Positions 1 through 7,810 of a stretch of DNA of 64,000 bases are shown here, one piece after another. Every line of letters begins with the position of its first letter. Position 1 is the stretch's first letter. The position numbers and the translations under genes were made by a program. Below the pieces are notes generated by a model. It was given only the letters and a program-made list of their open reading frames with translations. It searched no databases and had not been told where the DNA came from. Source of the stretch: Thermoleophilia bacterium (GTDB taxonomy: Bacteria > Actinomycetota > Thermoleophilia > RBG-16-64-13); NCBI GenBank assembly GCA_027493445.1, contig JAOSKU010000001.1, positions 3,545,845 to 3,609,844 of the forward strand, given 5' to 3'.

Positions 1-114
1 CTGCAGGAACGGGCGAAGGGGCATAGACGCTCGCCGCAAGGCGAACTCCTCGCGATCATCGAGGATGCGGTGAGTCCTCGTGAGGAGATGACCCCTGATG
101 ACCTAAGGGCGTAG
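1..114 (+). CDS. C-terminal fragment of a FitA/StbC-like ribbon-helix-helix antitoxin (5' end outside window)
   Basis: An open frame enters from the left edge and stops at the TAG at 112-114. The visible 37 residues (LQERAKGHRRS, then GELLAIIEDAV) resemble the helical C-terminal half of FitA/StbC-type antitoxins, in which an ERA-x-x-H-x-RS stretch precedes a helix ending AILEEA. The DNA-contacting strand lies outside the window. A PIN-domain toxin gene normally starts within a few bases of such a stop; here only a promoter and a repeat follow, so the toxin is absent or lies elsewhere. The family call rests on a short stretch and is tentative. Confidence 0.45.
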   Translation: MQERAKGHRRSPQGELLAIIEDAVSPREEMTPDDLRA

Positions 115-132
115 CGCCGTCCTGCCCGGCGC

Positions 133-181
133 TTGACACAGGGAGCCCAACCTGAAACAATGCCGTAGAGCGAGCGCTCTA
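133..181 (+). promoter_or_regulatory. Promoter with palindromic operator ahead of the catabolic operon
   Basis: A perfect -35 box TTGACA (133-138) is followed after 17 bases by AACAAT (156-161, four of six -10 matches). Just downstream lies TAGAGCGAGCGCTCTA (166-181), two perfect 7-base inverted arms around AG. A palindrome at the predicted transcription start is where a TetR-type repressor would bind, and a TetR gene is the second gene of the operon. The intended transcript would carry a leader of about 295 bases containing a dispersed repeat. Confidence 0.5.
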
Positions 182-229
182 TCCACCAGCAGCAGCGGGC
201 GGGCTCCCGGTGGATCGTGTTGCGCCCCT

Positions 230-391
230 GAACTCGTTTCAGAATGACGCTTCCCCGTCAGAGTGCGCTGGGCGAGTGCGAGGCAAGGACGCAGGGAGCG
301 TTCGTAGCAGAGCTACGGGCGCGACCGAGGACGCCGTATCGCGCCGGCCAGTGCGGCCGCGGCGGCCAAGGCTTCATTTTGAAACGAGTTC
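230..391. repeat. Dispersed repeat, copy A, with terminal inverted repeats
   Basis: The 162-base element is bounded by GAACTCGTTTC (230-240) and its complement GAAACGAGTTC (381-391). The similarity of the two ends continues inward for about 20 bases (AGAATGACGCTT against the complement AAAATGAAGCCTT). The interior holds the hairpin CGTAGC-aga-GCTACG and a GC-rich block that recur in the copies near 6.4, 27.1, 27.7, 43.4 and 48.3 kb. It has no coding capacity. It lies in the leader between the promoter and the first gene, so it could affect expression. It looks like a MITE or REP-like element. Confidence 0.65.
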
Positions 392-469
392 TCATGCGGC
401 GCAGGTCGTCCACGACCGCAGTCGCTCGCGCACGCAGGTCGACACGACAGCACGGCAAGGGGAGGCCCA

Positions 470-1961
470 GTGGCCCTGAGAACGGCGCAGCAGTATATCG
501 ACAGCCTGAGGGACGAGCGCGTCGTCTACTTCATGGGCGAGCGGGTCCAGGACGTGACCACCCACCCCATCCTCAAGATCTGCATCGACTGGATGGCGAT
601 GGATTACGTCATGCAGCAGGATCCCAAGTACCAGGATCTGGTCACCGATCTCACCCCCGACGGCGAGCGGGTGAGCTTCGTCTTCCAGCAGCAGAAGACC
701 CGCGCGGATCTTATGCGCCTGCGCGAGATCGTCAAGCTGTGGGGGCGGGTCTGCTTCGGCAAGCCCTCGGGGGCCAAGTTCGTGGGCAAAGACGGCCTGA
801 ACGCCGTCACGGTGGTGGCTCCCCGAGTGGACAAGGCTTTTGGCACCAACTATGCCGCCAACGTGGAGTGGTACCGGCAGTACCTCAAGGACAAAGACTC
901 CAGCCTGGCTCTGGCCATGACCGACGTCAAAGGGGGACCGCGGCCTGCGGCCCAGCCAGCAGGAACCCCACCAGGACTACTACATCCGCGTCGTGGACGA
1001 GCGGCCCGACGGCATCGTGGTGCGCGGAGCCAAGGCCCACATAAGCGAAGCCCCCCTCTCCAACGAGCTCGTGGTCGTACCCTGCCGGGCCATGCGCGAG
1101 GACGACAAGGCCTACGCGGTCTCCTTCGGCATCCAGGCCAACGCCCCCGGCATCACCTTCATCTCGGCCGAGCCGGAGATGAAGGAGGCGGGCAACTTCT
1201 TCGACTACCCCCTGAGCGCCAGCGTCTACATCAACGACGCCCTGGTCATCTTCGACGACGTCTTCATCCCCAACGAGCGCATCTTCCTCAAGGGGGAGTG
1301 GCAGTTCGCCGGGCACATCGCCCACATGTTCGGGAACTTCCACCGTCTCTCCGCCGAGACCTACAAGGCGGCCGAGCTGGAGATGGTGGCCGGGGCGGCC
1401 GCCCTCATGGCCGAGTACAACGGCATCGCCAAGGCCGGGCACGTGCGCGACAAGCTCACTTGGCTCACCTACTACACCGAAGCGGTGGAGATCCTGGGCC
1501 TGGCCGCCTGCGAGCACAGCGTGAGCGACCCCGACTCCGGCCTGGCCTACCCCAACCCCATGCACGCCAACATCGCCAAGCTCTTCTTCGCCGACAACTG
1601 GCACCAGGCCATCAAGTACGTGCAGGACATCGCCGGTGGGATCGTGGCCACAGCGCCCTCGGCGGCCGACTGGGACAATCCCGAGCTGCGTCCCCTCATC
1701 GAGAAGTATCTGGGGGCCAAGCTGGGTGTGCCCACCGAGCACCGCCTGCGCCTGATCAAGCTGATCCGCGACCTGGGCTCCTCCTACGAGGACGTCATCA
1801 CCCTGCACGCCGAGGGCTCTCTGGCGGCGCAGCGCCTCTCCATCCTGGAGCTGGCCGACTTCGACCGCTACAAGGCGGCGGCCAAGCGGGCGGCGCGGAT
1901 TGCCGACGGGTCGTATGATGCCATCTACAGCGAGCTGCCCGAGTTCCCGCCGCGCGTGTGA
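470..1961 (+). CDS. AbfD/HpaB-family flavoprotein (4-hydroxybutyryl-CoA dehydratase-like), one frame break
   Basis: Joined across one frame break, this gives a 496-residue protein of the usual length for the 4-hydroxyphenylacetate 3-hydroxylase/4-hydroxybutyryl-CoA dehydratase family. Family blocks include AMTDVKGDRGL, DGIVVRGAKAH and FDDVFIPNERIF. In clostridial AbfD the [4Fe-4S] ligands are C99, C103, H292 and C299. Here the equivalents are C95 and H291, but the other two positions are P99 and Y298, so a normal cluster is unlikely and the reaction may differ (a flavin-only dehydratase, isomerase or oxygenase). The frame changes in the G run 932-936; removing one G restores a continuous protein. 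The GTG start at 470 has a GGGGAGG ribosome site. It heads a run of acyl-CoA catabolic genes. Confidence 0.75.
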
Positions 1962-2018
1962 AGGTGGAGAGGCGTGTGACTTGGGCGGCGGGATGGGCGT
2001 ACGTCCGGAGGTGAAGCC

Positions 2019-2702
2019 ATGAGCGGCTCCATAGAGGTCCAGCTGGAGGAGATGCACAAGAGGGTCACGCAGCACGAGATCCTCGGGTCGGCGCTCGATC
2101 GCGAGCTGACTGAGAAGCGCCAGCGGCAGATCGTCGAGAGCGCGAGCGGCGTGCTCTTCGAGAAGGGCTACCATCGCACCTCCATCCGCGACATCGCCGC
2201 CGCCTGCGGCATGTCGATGGGGCAGCTATACCACTACATCTCGTCCAAGGACGACATCCTCTACCTGATTCACGTCTACAGCCAGGAGATCTGGTACGAG
2301 CACCTGCGCGACGCCGGCTTCCAGAGCATCACCGACCCGGTGGCCCGCCTGGCCCGCGCCCTGCGCCTGTCGCTGGAGTTTATCGAGGGCCACCGCCAGC
2401 TCTACCTCTTCCTGTATACCGAGAGCAAGCACCTGGAGCGCGAGCACCTGAAGCTGGTCCTGGAGCTCGACGACAAGAACGTGGTGGGGTTCTACCGGCA
2501 CCTGCTGGCCGACATCCCGGGGCTAGAGTTGGACGCCGCCCGGCGGGACACGGCGGCCAACCTGGTGGCCTTCATCGTGGTCTTTCTGGCTCTGCGCGGC
2601 TGGAACCTCGACACCAGCAGGATCTCCGCGCAGGTGGATTTTCTGATGGAGTTCGTCTTCCGGGGACTCGGTCTGCAGCTCCCGCCGGCGTCCGAGCGCT
2701 GA
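2019..2702 (+). CDS. TetR-family transcriptional regulator
   Basis: The 227-residue protein has a TetR N-terminal helix-turn-helix at about residues 38-85 (RQIVESASGVLFEKGYH, then TSIRDIAAACGMS and LYHYISSKDDIL) and an all-helical ligand domain behind it. The first ~35 residues extend beyond the usual TetR start. The ATG at 2019 follows GGAGGTGA at good spacing. It sits 57 bases after the AbfD-like gene and 18 before the M24 gene. TetR proteins in this context commonly sense acyl-CoA thioesters. The palindrome at 166-181 is a plausible autoregulatory target; ligand and target are inference. Confidence 0.85.
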   Translation: MSGSIEVQLEEMHKRVTQHEILGSALDRELTEKRQRQIVESASGVLFEKGYHRTSIRDIAAACGMSMGQLYHYISSKDDILYLIHVYSQEIWYEHLRDAGFQSITDPVARLARALRLSLEFIEGHRQLYLFLYTESKHLEREHLKLVLELDDKNVVGFYRHLLADIPGLELDAARRDTAANLVAFIVVFLALRGWNLDTSRISAQVDFLMEFVFRGLGLQLPPASER

Positions 2703-2720
2703 ATCGATGGGGGATGTGAC

Positions 2721-3963
2721 ATGGCATTAGGCAAGTACGCCGTCGACTACGAGCAACGCATCGACTACGAGCGCCTGCGACGCGAGCGGCTGCAACGGGC
2801 CAAGGAGCAGATCCAAAGGGACGGGCTCGGCGCCCTCCTCACCTTCGACGAGGCCAACATCCGCTACTTGACCTCCTACTACGTCACCACGCCGCTGCGC
2901 GTACTCGAGGCCCAGGCGGTCTTCGTGCCCCGCAACGGCGAGCCCCACTTGATCGGAGGCGCGACCCCCACCGAGGCGGAGAGGCGCATGCCCTGGATGG
3001 CCAGCCGCGTGCACGCGTCCTTCGGCCTGCACCGTCTAACGGCCTCCGGTCCCGACGACCCGGTTCTGGTCCGCTGGGTGGACGGCGTCGCCGGCCTCAT
3101 GTCCGACTACGGTGTGCTGGGCGAGCCCCTGGGCCTCGACGGCACCACCAGCCAGTACCTCTTCGCCCAGGCCTTCAAGAAGAAGAGCATCGAGGTGGTG
3201 CACGGCAAGCCCACCATGGACCACGCCCGCATGATCAAGACCCGGGACGAGATCGAGCTCATGCGCATCACCTGCGCGAACTCGGAGAAGGCCTTCGCCG
3301 CCATCGTCGACGCCATCCGCCCCGGCGTGCGCGAGTGCGACCTGGTGGGCATCGGCATCAAGGCCCTCTACGAGGAGGGCGACGACCACACCGAGGACCT
3401 GGTCTGCTGCTCGGGCTACAACACCAACCCCTACGGCTGGTCGTTCACCGACAAGCCCATCCGCCCGGGCGACCTCGTCTACGTGGACGTCGACGGCGCC
3501 TCCTACCAGGGCTACAAGTCCTGCGTCTATCGCACCTTCTGCTGCGGCAAGGCCACCCAGGAGCAGAAGGACCTCTACGAGGAATGCCGGGCCATGCTCT
3601 ACGGCGGCATGAGCAGGATCAGGGCCGGCGCCACCGACCACGAAGTACTCGAGATGTGGCCGCAGTCACCCAGCTACTGGGGGTACGAGACCTGGGACGA
3701 GGTGGGGCCCTATGTGCTCGGCCACGGCTTGGGTCTCAGCCTGCATGACCGCCCCTTCTTCCTGCCCGCCCACAAGGCGGTGGGCGTGCCCCCAGACCTT
3801 CCAGGAGGGGATGGTGTTGGCGGTGGAGACGTACGCGGGCAAGAAGGGCGGCAAGGACGGCGTCCGCTTGGAGGAGAACATCCTGGTCACCAGGGATGGC
3901 TACGAACTGCTCTCGCGGTGGCCGGTCGAGGAGCTGATGGAATGCTGGCTGCCGTACCGCTAG
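2721..3963 (+). CDS. M24 (aminopeptidase P/creatinase/DddP-like) family protein, one frame break
   Basis: The joined frame encodes 413 residues: a creatinase-type N-terminal domain (to ~165) and a pita-bread M24 domain. Expected metal ligands visible are D256 and D258 (VDVDG), H335 (GHGLGLSLH), E369 (AVET) and E384 (VRLEEN). The Asp usually found in the GYxSDxxRT motif is Cys268 (YKSCVYRT), so metal binding may be altered. The DxD pair recalls DddP, a DMSP lyase of this fold, but ectoine hydrolase, prolidase and creatinase share the fold, so the substrate is open. The frame breaks in the C run 3789-3793 (one C too many). It lies between the TetR and DUF362 genes on the same strand. Confidence 0.75.
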
Positions 3964-4053
3964 AGGCCGCGGCCGCGACCAGGACGCGCTTCATGGCCGG
4001 CCGTGGCGTCGCGGTCGAGGCTTCGGTCAGGGCTTGATTCTGAGACGAGCTTC
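3964..4053. repeat. Degenerate remnant of the dispersed repeat
   Basis: The 108-base gap after the M24 gene ends in GATTCTGAGACGAGCTTC (4036-4053). Its complement resembles the left terminus of copy A (GAACTCGTTTCAGAATGA). The preceding GC-rich sequence is only loosely like the repeat interior. I call it a decayed copy; the match is short. Confidence 0.35.
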
Positions 4054-4071
4054 AGAACGGGGGAAGGCATC

Positions 4072-5355
4072 ATGTCAAGGTCGAGGGTAGCCATCGCCAA
4101 GGGCGGTTCGGTGGAGGCGATGGTCGAGCGTGTGGTGGACCTGCTCGGAGGCATCGGTTCGATCGTGCGGCTCGGGTCGACCGTCGTGGTCAAGCCCAAC
4201 GCCGGCCATGTGGGCGCCCCGGGAAGCAGCGTGAACACCACGCCCGAAGTGGTGGCCGCGGTCATCAGACTGGTGCGCAAGGCCCAACCCGCCGAGATCA
4301 TCCTGGCCGAGTCGGCCGCTATCGGCTGCGACACGCTCGAATGCCTGGAGGTGAGCGGCATCCGGCAGGCGGCCGAGGAAGCGGGCGTCGACGAGATACG
4401 CGACATCAAGCGCGACGAGGACCTGGTGCGCGTGCCCATCGAGAATCCCACCTCATCGATCAAGCACGTCGACCTGCCTCGGTTTCTTCTCGAGGCCGAC
4501 CTGCTCGTCGACGTGCCGGTCTTCAAGACGCACGTGAGCATGGTCTTCAGCTGCGCCCTCAAGAACCTCAAGGGCGTGGTGCAGGATCGGGTCCACTACG
4601 TCATGCACACCACCAACCTGGCCGGCGCCATGATGGATCTGGGCGAGCTCCTGCAGGAAAAGACCTTCGCCATCGCCGACCTCTACCGGCCCATGGAGGG
4701 GTTCGGCCCCCACTCCGGCAACCCGGTGGAGTTCGGCTGCATCCTGGCCGGCAAGGACCTGGTGGCGGTGGACGCCACTGCCTGCCGGATGGTGGGTCTA
4801 CCCATCGAGAAGGCGGAATACTTCGTGGCGGCCGAAGAGAAGGGTCTCGGCCACTACCGCGAAGAAGACATCGACGTGCTGGGCGAGCCGGTGGCCGACG
4901 TGTTCACGCAGCTGTACCTGCCCTACCTCGACGGGTTCGGCGCCTTTCCCGAATACACTTTCTGCGTGCGCAACGCCTGCAGCACCTGCCAGGGCCTCAC
5001 GGCCTTCACCATGTCGAAGTTGAAATCGCTGGGCGAGTACGAGAAGAACGCGGGTGTGGCCATGGTCCTTGGCCGGCACAAGGAGGTACCGGCCGGGATC
5101 GAGGGCGCCGAGGCGGTGGTGCTCATGGGCGACTGCACCAAGACCATGAAGAAGAAGCTCGCCGACGCCGGCGTGGAAGCTTTCCATGTGCCGGGCTGTC
5201 CCCCAACGGAGCCGGCTCTGTGCTGGTCGGTGGTCGACCGCCGGGATGTCGACCTCGACACCGACGACCCCGAGGTGGCGAAGCAGATCAGGAAGCGGGT
5301 CGAGTACGAGGACGTGATGTTCAAGGAGTGGCTGCGGAAGCAGAGCCGTGCCTGA
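4072..5355 (+). CDS. DUF362-domain protein with a conserved-looking cysteine set
   Basis: The 427-residue protein carries the DUF362 signature: KPNAG near the N-terminus, VPVFKTH, and SCALKNLKGVV at about residues 160-170. A C-terminal region adds C298, C303 and C306 (a C-x4-C-x2-C spacing), C355 and C376 in a GCPP motif. This set could hold an iron-sulfur cluster, although no canonical ferredoxin domain is present. DUF362 proteins have no firmly established biochemical role; several sit beside redox or cofactor genes. The ATG at 4072 was chosen over the upstream in-frame extension, which runs through the repeat remnant. It overlaps the following dehydrogenase gene by 8 bases. Confidence 0.8.
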   Translation: MSRSRVAIAKGGSVEAMVERVVDLLGGIGSIVRLGSTVVVKPNAGHVGAPGSSVNTTPEVVAAVIRLVRKAQPAEIILAESAAIGCDTLECLEVSGIRQAAEEAGVDEIRDIKRDEDLVRVPIENPTSSIKHVDLPRFLLEADLLVDVPVFKTHVSMVFSCALKNLKGVVQDRVHYVMHTTNLAGAMMDLGELLQEKTFAIADLYRPMEGFGPHSGNPVEFGCILAGKDLVAVDATACRMVGLPIEKAEYFVAAEEKGLGHYREEDIDVLGEPVADVFTQLYLPYLDGFGAFPEYTFCVRNACSTCQGLTAFTMSKLKSLGEYEKNAGVAMVLGRHKEVPAGIEGAEAVVLMGDCTKTMKKKLADAGVEAFHVPGCPPTEPALCWSVVDRRDVDLDTDDPEVAKQIRKRVEYEDVMFKEWLRKQSRA

Positions 5356-6319
5356 AGCGACGCGGACGGGAGGAGCGGTGAGCCCGCACGGCGTCCAGAG
5401 AGCGCTGGTGGTCGGCGCCGGAGTCATGGGGAGCTCGATCGCCCAGGTGTTGGCCACCGCCGGTCGGCGGGTGGCGCTGGTCGACACCGATTCGGCGGCC
5501 CTGACCCGGGCGGAAGCTCTCATCAGGTCGGGTGTGAGCACTCTGGTGGAGTACGGGAAGCTCCCATCGGAGGCCGTCGCCGACGTCGTCACCCGCATCG
5601 AGTTTGCCACCTACCTGCCGGCGGCGGCCGGCGACGCCGACTTCGTGGTCGAAGCCGTGCCTGAGATTCCCGCGGTCAAGCGCCAGGTCTTCGCCGAGCT
5701 CGATGCCCTCTGCCGTCCCGACGCGGTCATCGCCAGCAACACCTCCGGCCTGGACGTGTTCGAGCTGGCCGAGATGGACCACCCGGAGCGCCTGATCATC
5801 GCCCACTTCTTTCTGCCGGCCCACATCATCCCCCTGGTGGAGGTGGTTGCCGGGGAGATGACTTCGCCTGAGACCATCGCGACCACGGTAGGTGTGCTCG
5901 AGGCGGCGGGCAAGACCCCGGTCGTACTGCGGAGGTTCGTGCGCTCGTTCATCGTGAACCGCATCCAGAACGCCATCGGCCTGGCCGTCGGGGAGCTCCT
6001 GGAGAATGGCTGGGCGGAACCCGCGGACATCGATCGGGCCGTGAAGCTCAGCCTGGGCATCCGTCTTCCTGTCGTGGGCGTGGCTCAAACGGCCGACTTC
6101 AACGGGCTCGACCTGGTGCGCGACATCTTCGCGAGCCTCGGGCGCCCCAGCGCCTACTTCGAGCGGAAGGTCCAGCAGGGCCATCTGGGTGTGAAGACCG
6201 GCAGAGGCTTATACGACTACGGGGATCGGAGCGAGGCCGAGGTGCTCGAGAAGCGCGACCTGCTGTACCTGAGGATGCTCGATGCGCTGACCGAGATCGG
6301 CGCCTTCGAACCCGTTTAG
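5348..6319 (+). CDS. 3-hydroxyacyl-CoA dehydrogenase
   Basis: The 323-residue enzyme would oxidise an L-3-hydroxyacyl-CoA to the 3-oxoacyl-CoA with NAD. The Rossmann motif GAGVMGSSIA lies at about residues 23-32, the family block VVEAVPE follows at about 95, NTSGL at about 134, and the substrate-side helix with FIVNRIQNAI at about 198-207. The C-terminal 3HCDH domain ends in GVKTGRGLYDY. Length is normal. The GTG start overlaps the stop of the DUF362 gene, which implies translational coupling. A second dehydrogenase domain is present in the FadN-like gene, so the two probably act on different chain lengths or substrates. Confidence 0.88.
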   Translation: MPEATRTGGAVSPHGVQRALVVGAGVMGSSIAQVLATAGRRVALVDTDSAALTRAEALIRSGVSTLVEYGKLPSEAVADVVTRIEFATYLPAAAGDADFVVEAVPEIPAVKRQVFAELDALCRPDAVIASNTSGLDVFELAEMDHPERLIIAHFFLPAHIIPLVEVVAGEMTSPETIATTVGVLEAAGKTPVVLRRFVRSFIVNRIQNAIGLAVGELLENGWAEPADIDRAVKLSLGIRLPVVGVAQTADFNGLDLVRDIFASLGRPSAYFERKVQQGHLGVKTGRGLYDYGDRSEAEVLEKRDLLYLRMLDALTEIGAFEPV

Positions 6320-6538
6320 GAGGCTGCTGAGAAATGACGCTTTGCCGCCGGGGTGCTCTGGGCACGCGCAAGGCTAGAGCTCGTTTCGCAATGACGCTTC
6401 GCGGTCAGGCGGCACTGGGCGCGGGCGAGGCAAGGACGCAGGGAGCGGGCGTAGCGAAGCTACGGACGGGACTGAGGACGCCGCATGGCGCCGCCCGGTG
6501 CTGTCCGGTGGCCGATGCTTCGTTTTTCAGCAGCCTCT
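6319..6538. repeat. Dispersed repeat, copy B (composite)
   Basis: This fills most of the 264-base gap after the dehydrogenase gene. The ends are inverted: GGAGGCTGCTGAGAAATGAC on the left, and the complement of TTTTTCAGCAGCCTC on the right. Inside, a second left-type end (CTCGTTTCGCAATGACGCTTC) starts at about 6382, and the block GGACGCAGGGAGCGGGCGTAGC with its hairpin follows. The element therefore looks like one copy inserted into or fused with another. It interrupts an otherwise tight operon. Confidence 0.65.
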
Positions 6539-6583
6539 CAGACCCACCTCCGCTATCAAAGCCCTCGGGCGAGGAGAGGCCGA

Positions 6584-7810
6584 ATGAAAGAGAATGACCC
6601 GCGCTGGCTGACCGATCAGCTGTATCTGACCCCGTTCAATCATCTGCCCGAGGTCCGCTCGCACTTCGATCCGCCCTCGAGCGTGCGCGTCCACGAGGTC
6701 ACTCTGCGCGAGGCCGAACAGGCCCCTCACGTCGTGCTCCGGCCCGAGGAGAAGCTGCGCATCTACGACGCCCTGGATGAGATGGGCGTCTACAGCGTGG
6801 AGCTCTTCCCCATAGTCTCGGCCGACGACCGCGAGCTGGCCCTGGAGCTGGTGAAGAAGAGGCGCACCGCCAAGGTCTTCTTCCTCTGCCGTTTCAACAT
6901 CGACGAGGTGGAGTTCGCCCTCGAGGCGGGTGCCGACGGGGTGGTGGTCGAAGGACCGGGCAACCCGTTCGTCGCTCGGACGGTGCTGGGGTGGAGCGAG
7001 GACGAGCTCCTGCGGCGCATGACCGAGGCCACCGCCCACGCGAAGAAGCACGGGCTCTTCACGAACATCATGCCCTGGGACACCCTGCGGGCCCCCCTCC
7101 CCTTCCTGGAGCGGGCCTACAAGAGCGTGGTGGAAGCGGGCGCCGACCACGTCACCATCGCCGATACCTTCGGCTTTGGCCTGCCCTGGACCGTCGCCCA
7201 CCTGGTGCGGACACTCAGAGGTTGGCTGCCGGGCACGCCGGTCGAGATGCACGCCCACAACGACTGGGGCCTGGCCACCTCGGTGATGCTGTCGGCGGCG
7301 GCGGCCGGCGCCTCGGTGGTCCACACCTCCACCAACGCCATCGGGGAGCGGGCCGGCAACGCGGCCACCGACGAGGTGGTGCTGGGGCTGGAGGCGCTGT
7401 TGAGGGTGGACACCGGGGTCAAGACCGAGCGGCTCTACCCCGTTTCGCAGCTGGTGGCCGAGCTGACCAAGATGCCGGTGGCCCCGAACAAGCCCGTGGT
7501 GGGCGAGAACGAGTTCCTGTTCGAGTCGGGCCAGGTGGCCTACCTCATCGAGAAGATCCGGGCCACCGGCCGGCCGTTCCAGTCCTTCTTGCCCGAGTAT
7601 ATCGGCCGGAGGGGTTACGGCTACGTACTGGGCAAGATGAGCGGCACGGAGATTGTCATCCAGAAGCTGGCCGAGCTGGGGCTGCAGGCCGACCGCGAGC
7701 AGGCGGGCACGATCCTGGAGCGGGTCAAGGCGGAGGCGAGCATCCGCAAGTGGTCGCTCTCCGACGAGGTGTTCGAGGACCTGGCGCGGAGTGTCCTGGA
7801 GGCCGGATGA
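6584..7810 (+). CDS. DRE-TIM metallolyase, HMG-CoA lyase/isopropylmalate synthase-like
   Basis: The 408-residue protein belongs to the HMGL-like TIM-barrel family. Residues 40-43 (TLRE) replace the usual DRE helix motif. A divalent-metal HxH pair is in MHAHNDWG, and the glycine-rich loop GERAGNAATDEV follows, as in homocitrate/isopropylmalate synthases and 4-hydroxy-2-oxovalerate aldolases. Such enzymes make or break C-C bonds next to an acyl-CoA or oxo-acid. The ATG at 6584 follows GGCGAGGAGAGG; the longer upstream frame runs through the repeat and is rejected. Its stop overlaps the next start (ATGA), so it is probably coupled to the FadN-like gene. The exact reaction cannot be assigned. Confidence 0.8.
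   Translation: MKENDPRWLTDQLYLTPFNHLPEVRSHFDPPSSVRVHEVTLREAEQAPHVVLRPEEKLRIYDALDEMGVYSVELFPIVSADDRELALELVKKRRTAKVFFLCRFNIDEVEFALEAGADGVVVEGPGNPFVARTVLGWSEDELLRRMTEATAHAKKHGLFTNIMPWDTLRAPLPFLERAYKSVVEAGADHVTIADTFGFGLPWTVAHLVRTLRGWLPGTPVEMHAHNDWGLATSVMLSAAAAGASVVHTSTNAIGERAGNAATDEVVLGLEALLRVDTGVKTERLYPVSQLVAELTKMPVAPNKPVVGENEFLFESGQVAYLIEKIRATGRPFQSFLPEYIGRRGYGYVLGKMSGTEIVIQKLAELGLQADREQAGTILERVKAEASIRKWSLSDEVFEDLARSVLEAG

Noticed and set aside
927..2174. Long minus-strand open frame (415 codons) opposite the AbfD-like gene
   Set aside because: It is the antisense shadow of a conserved flavoprotein in high-GC DNA and its translation (Val/Gly/His-rich) matches no family.
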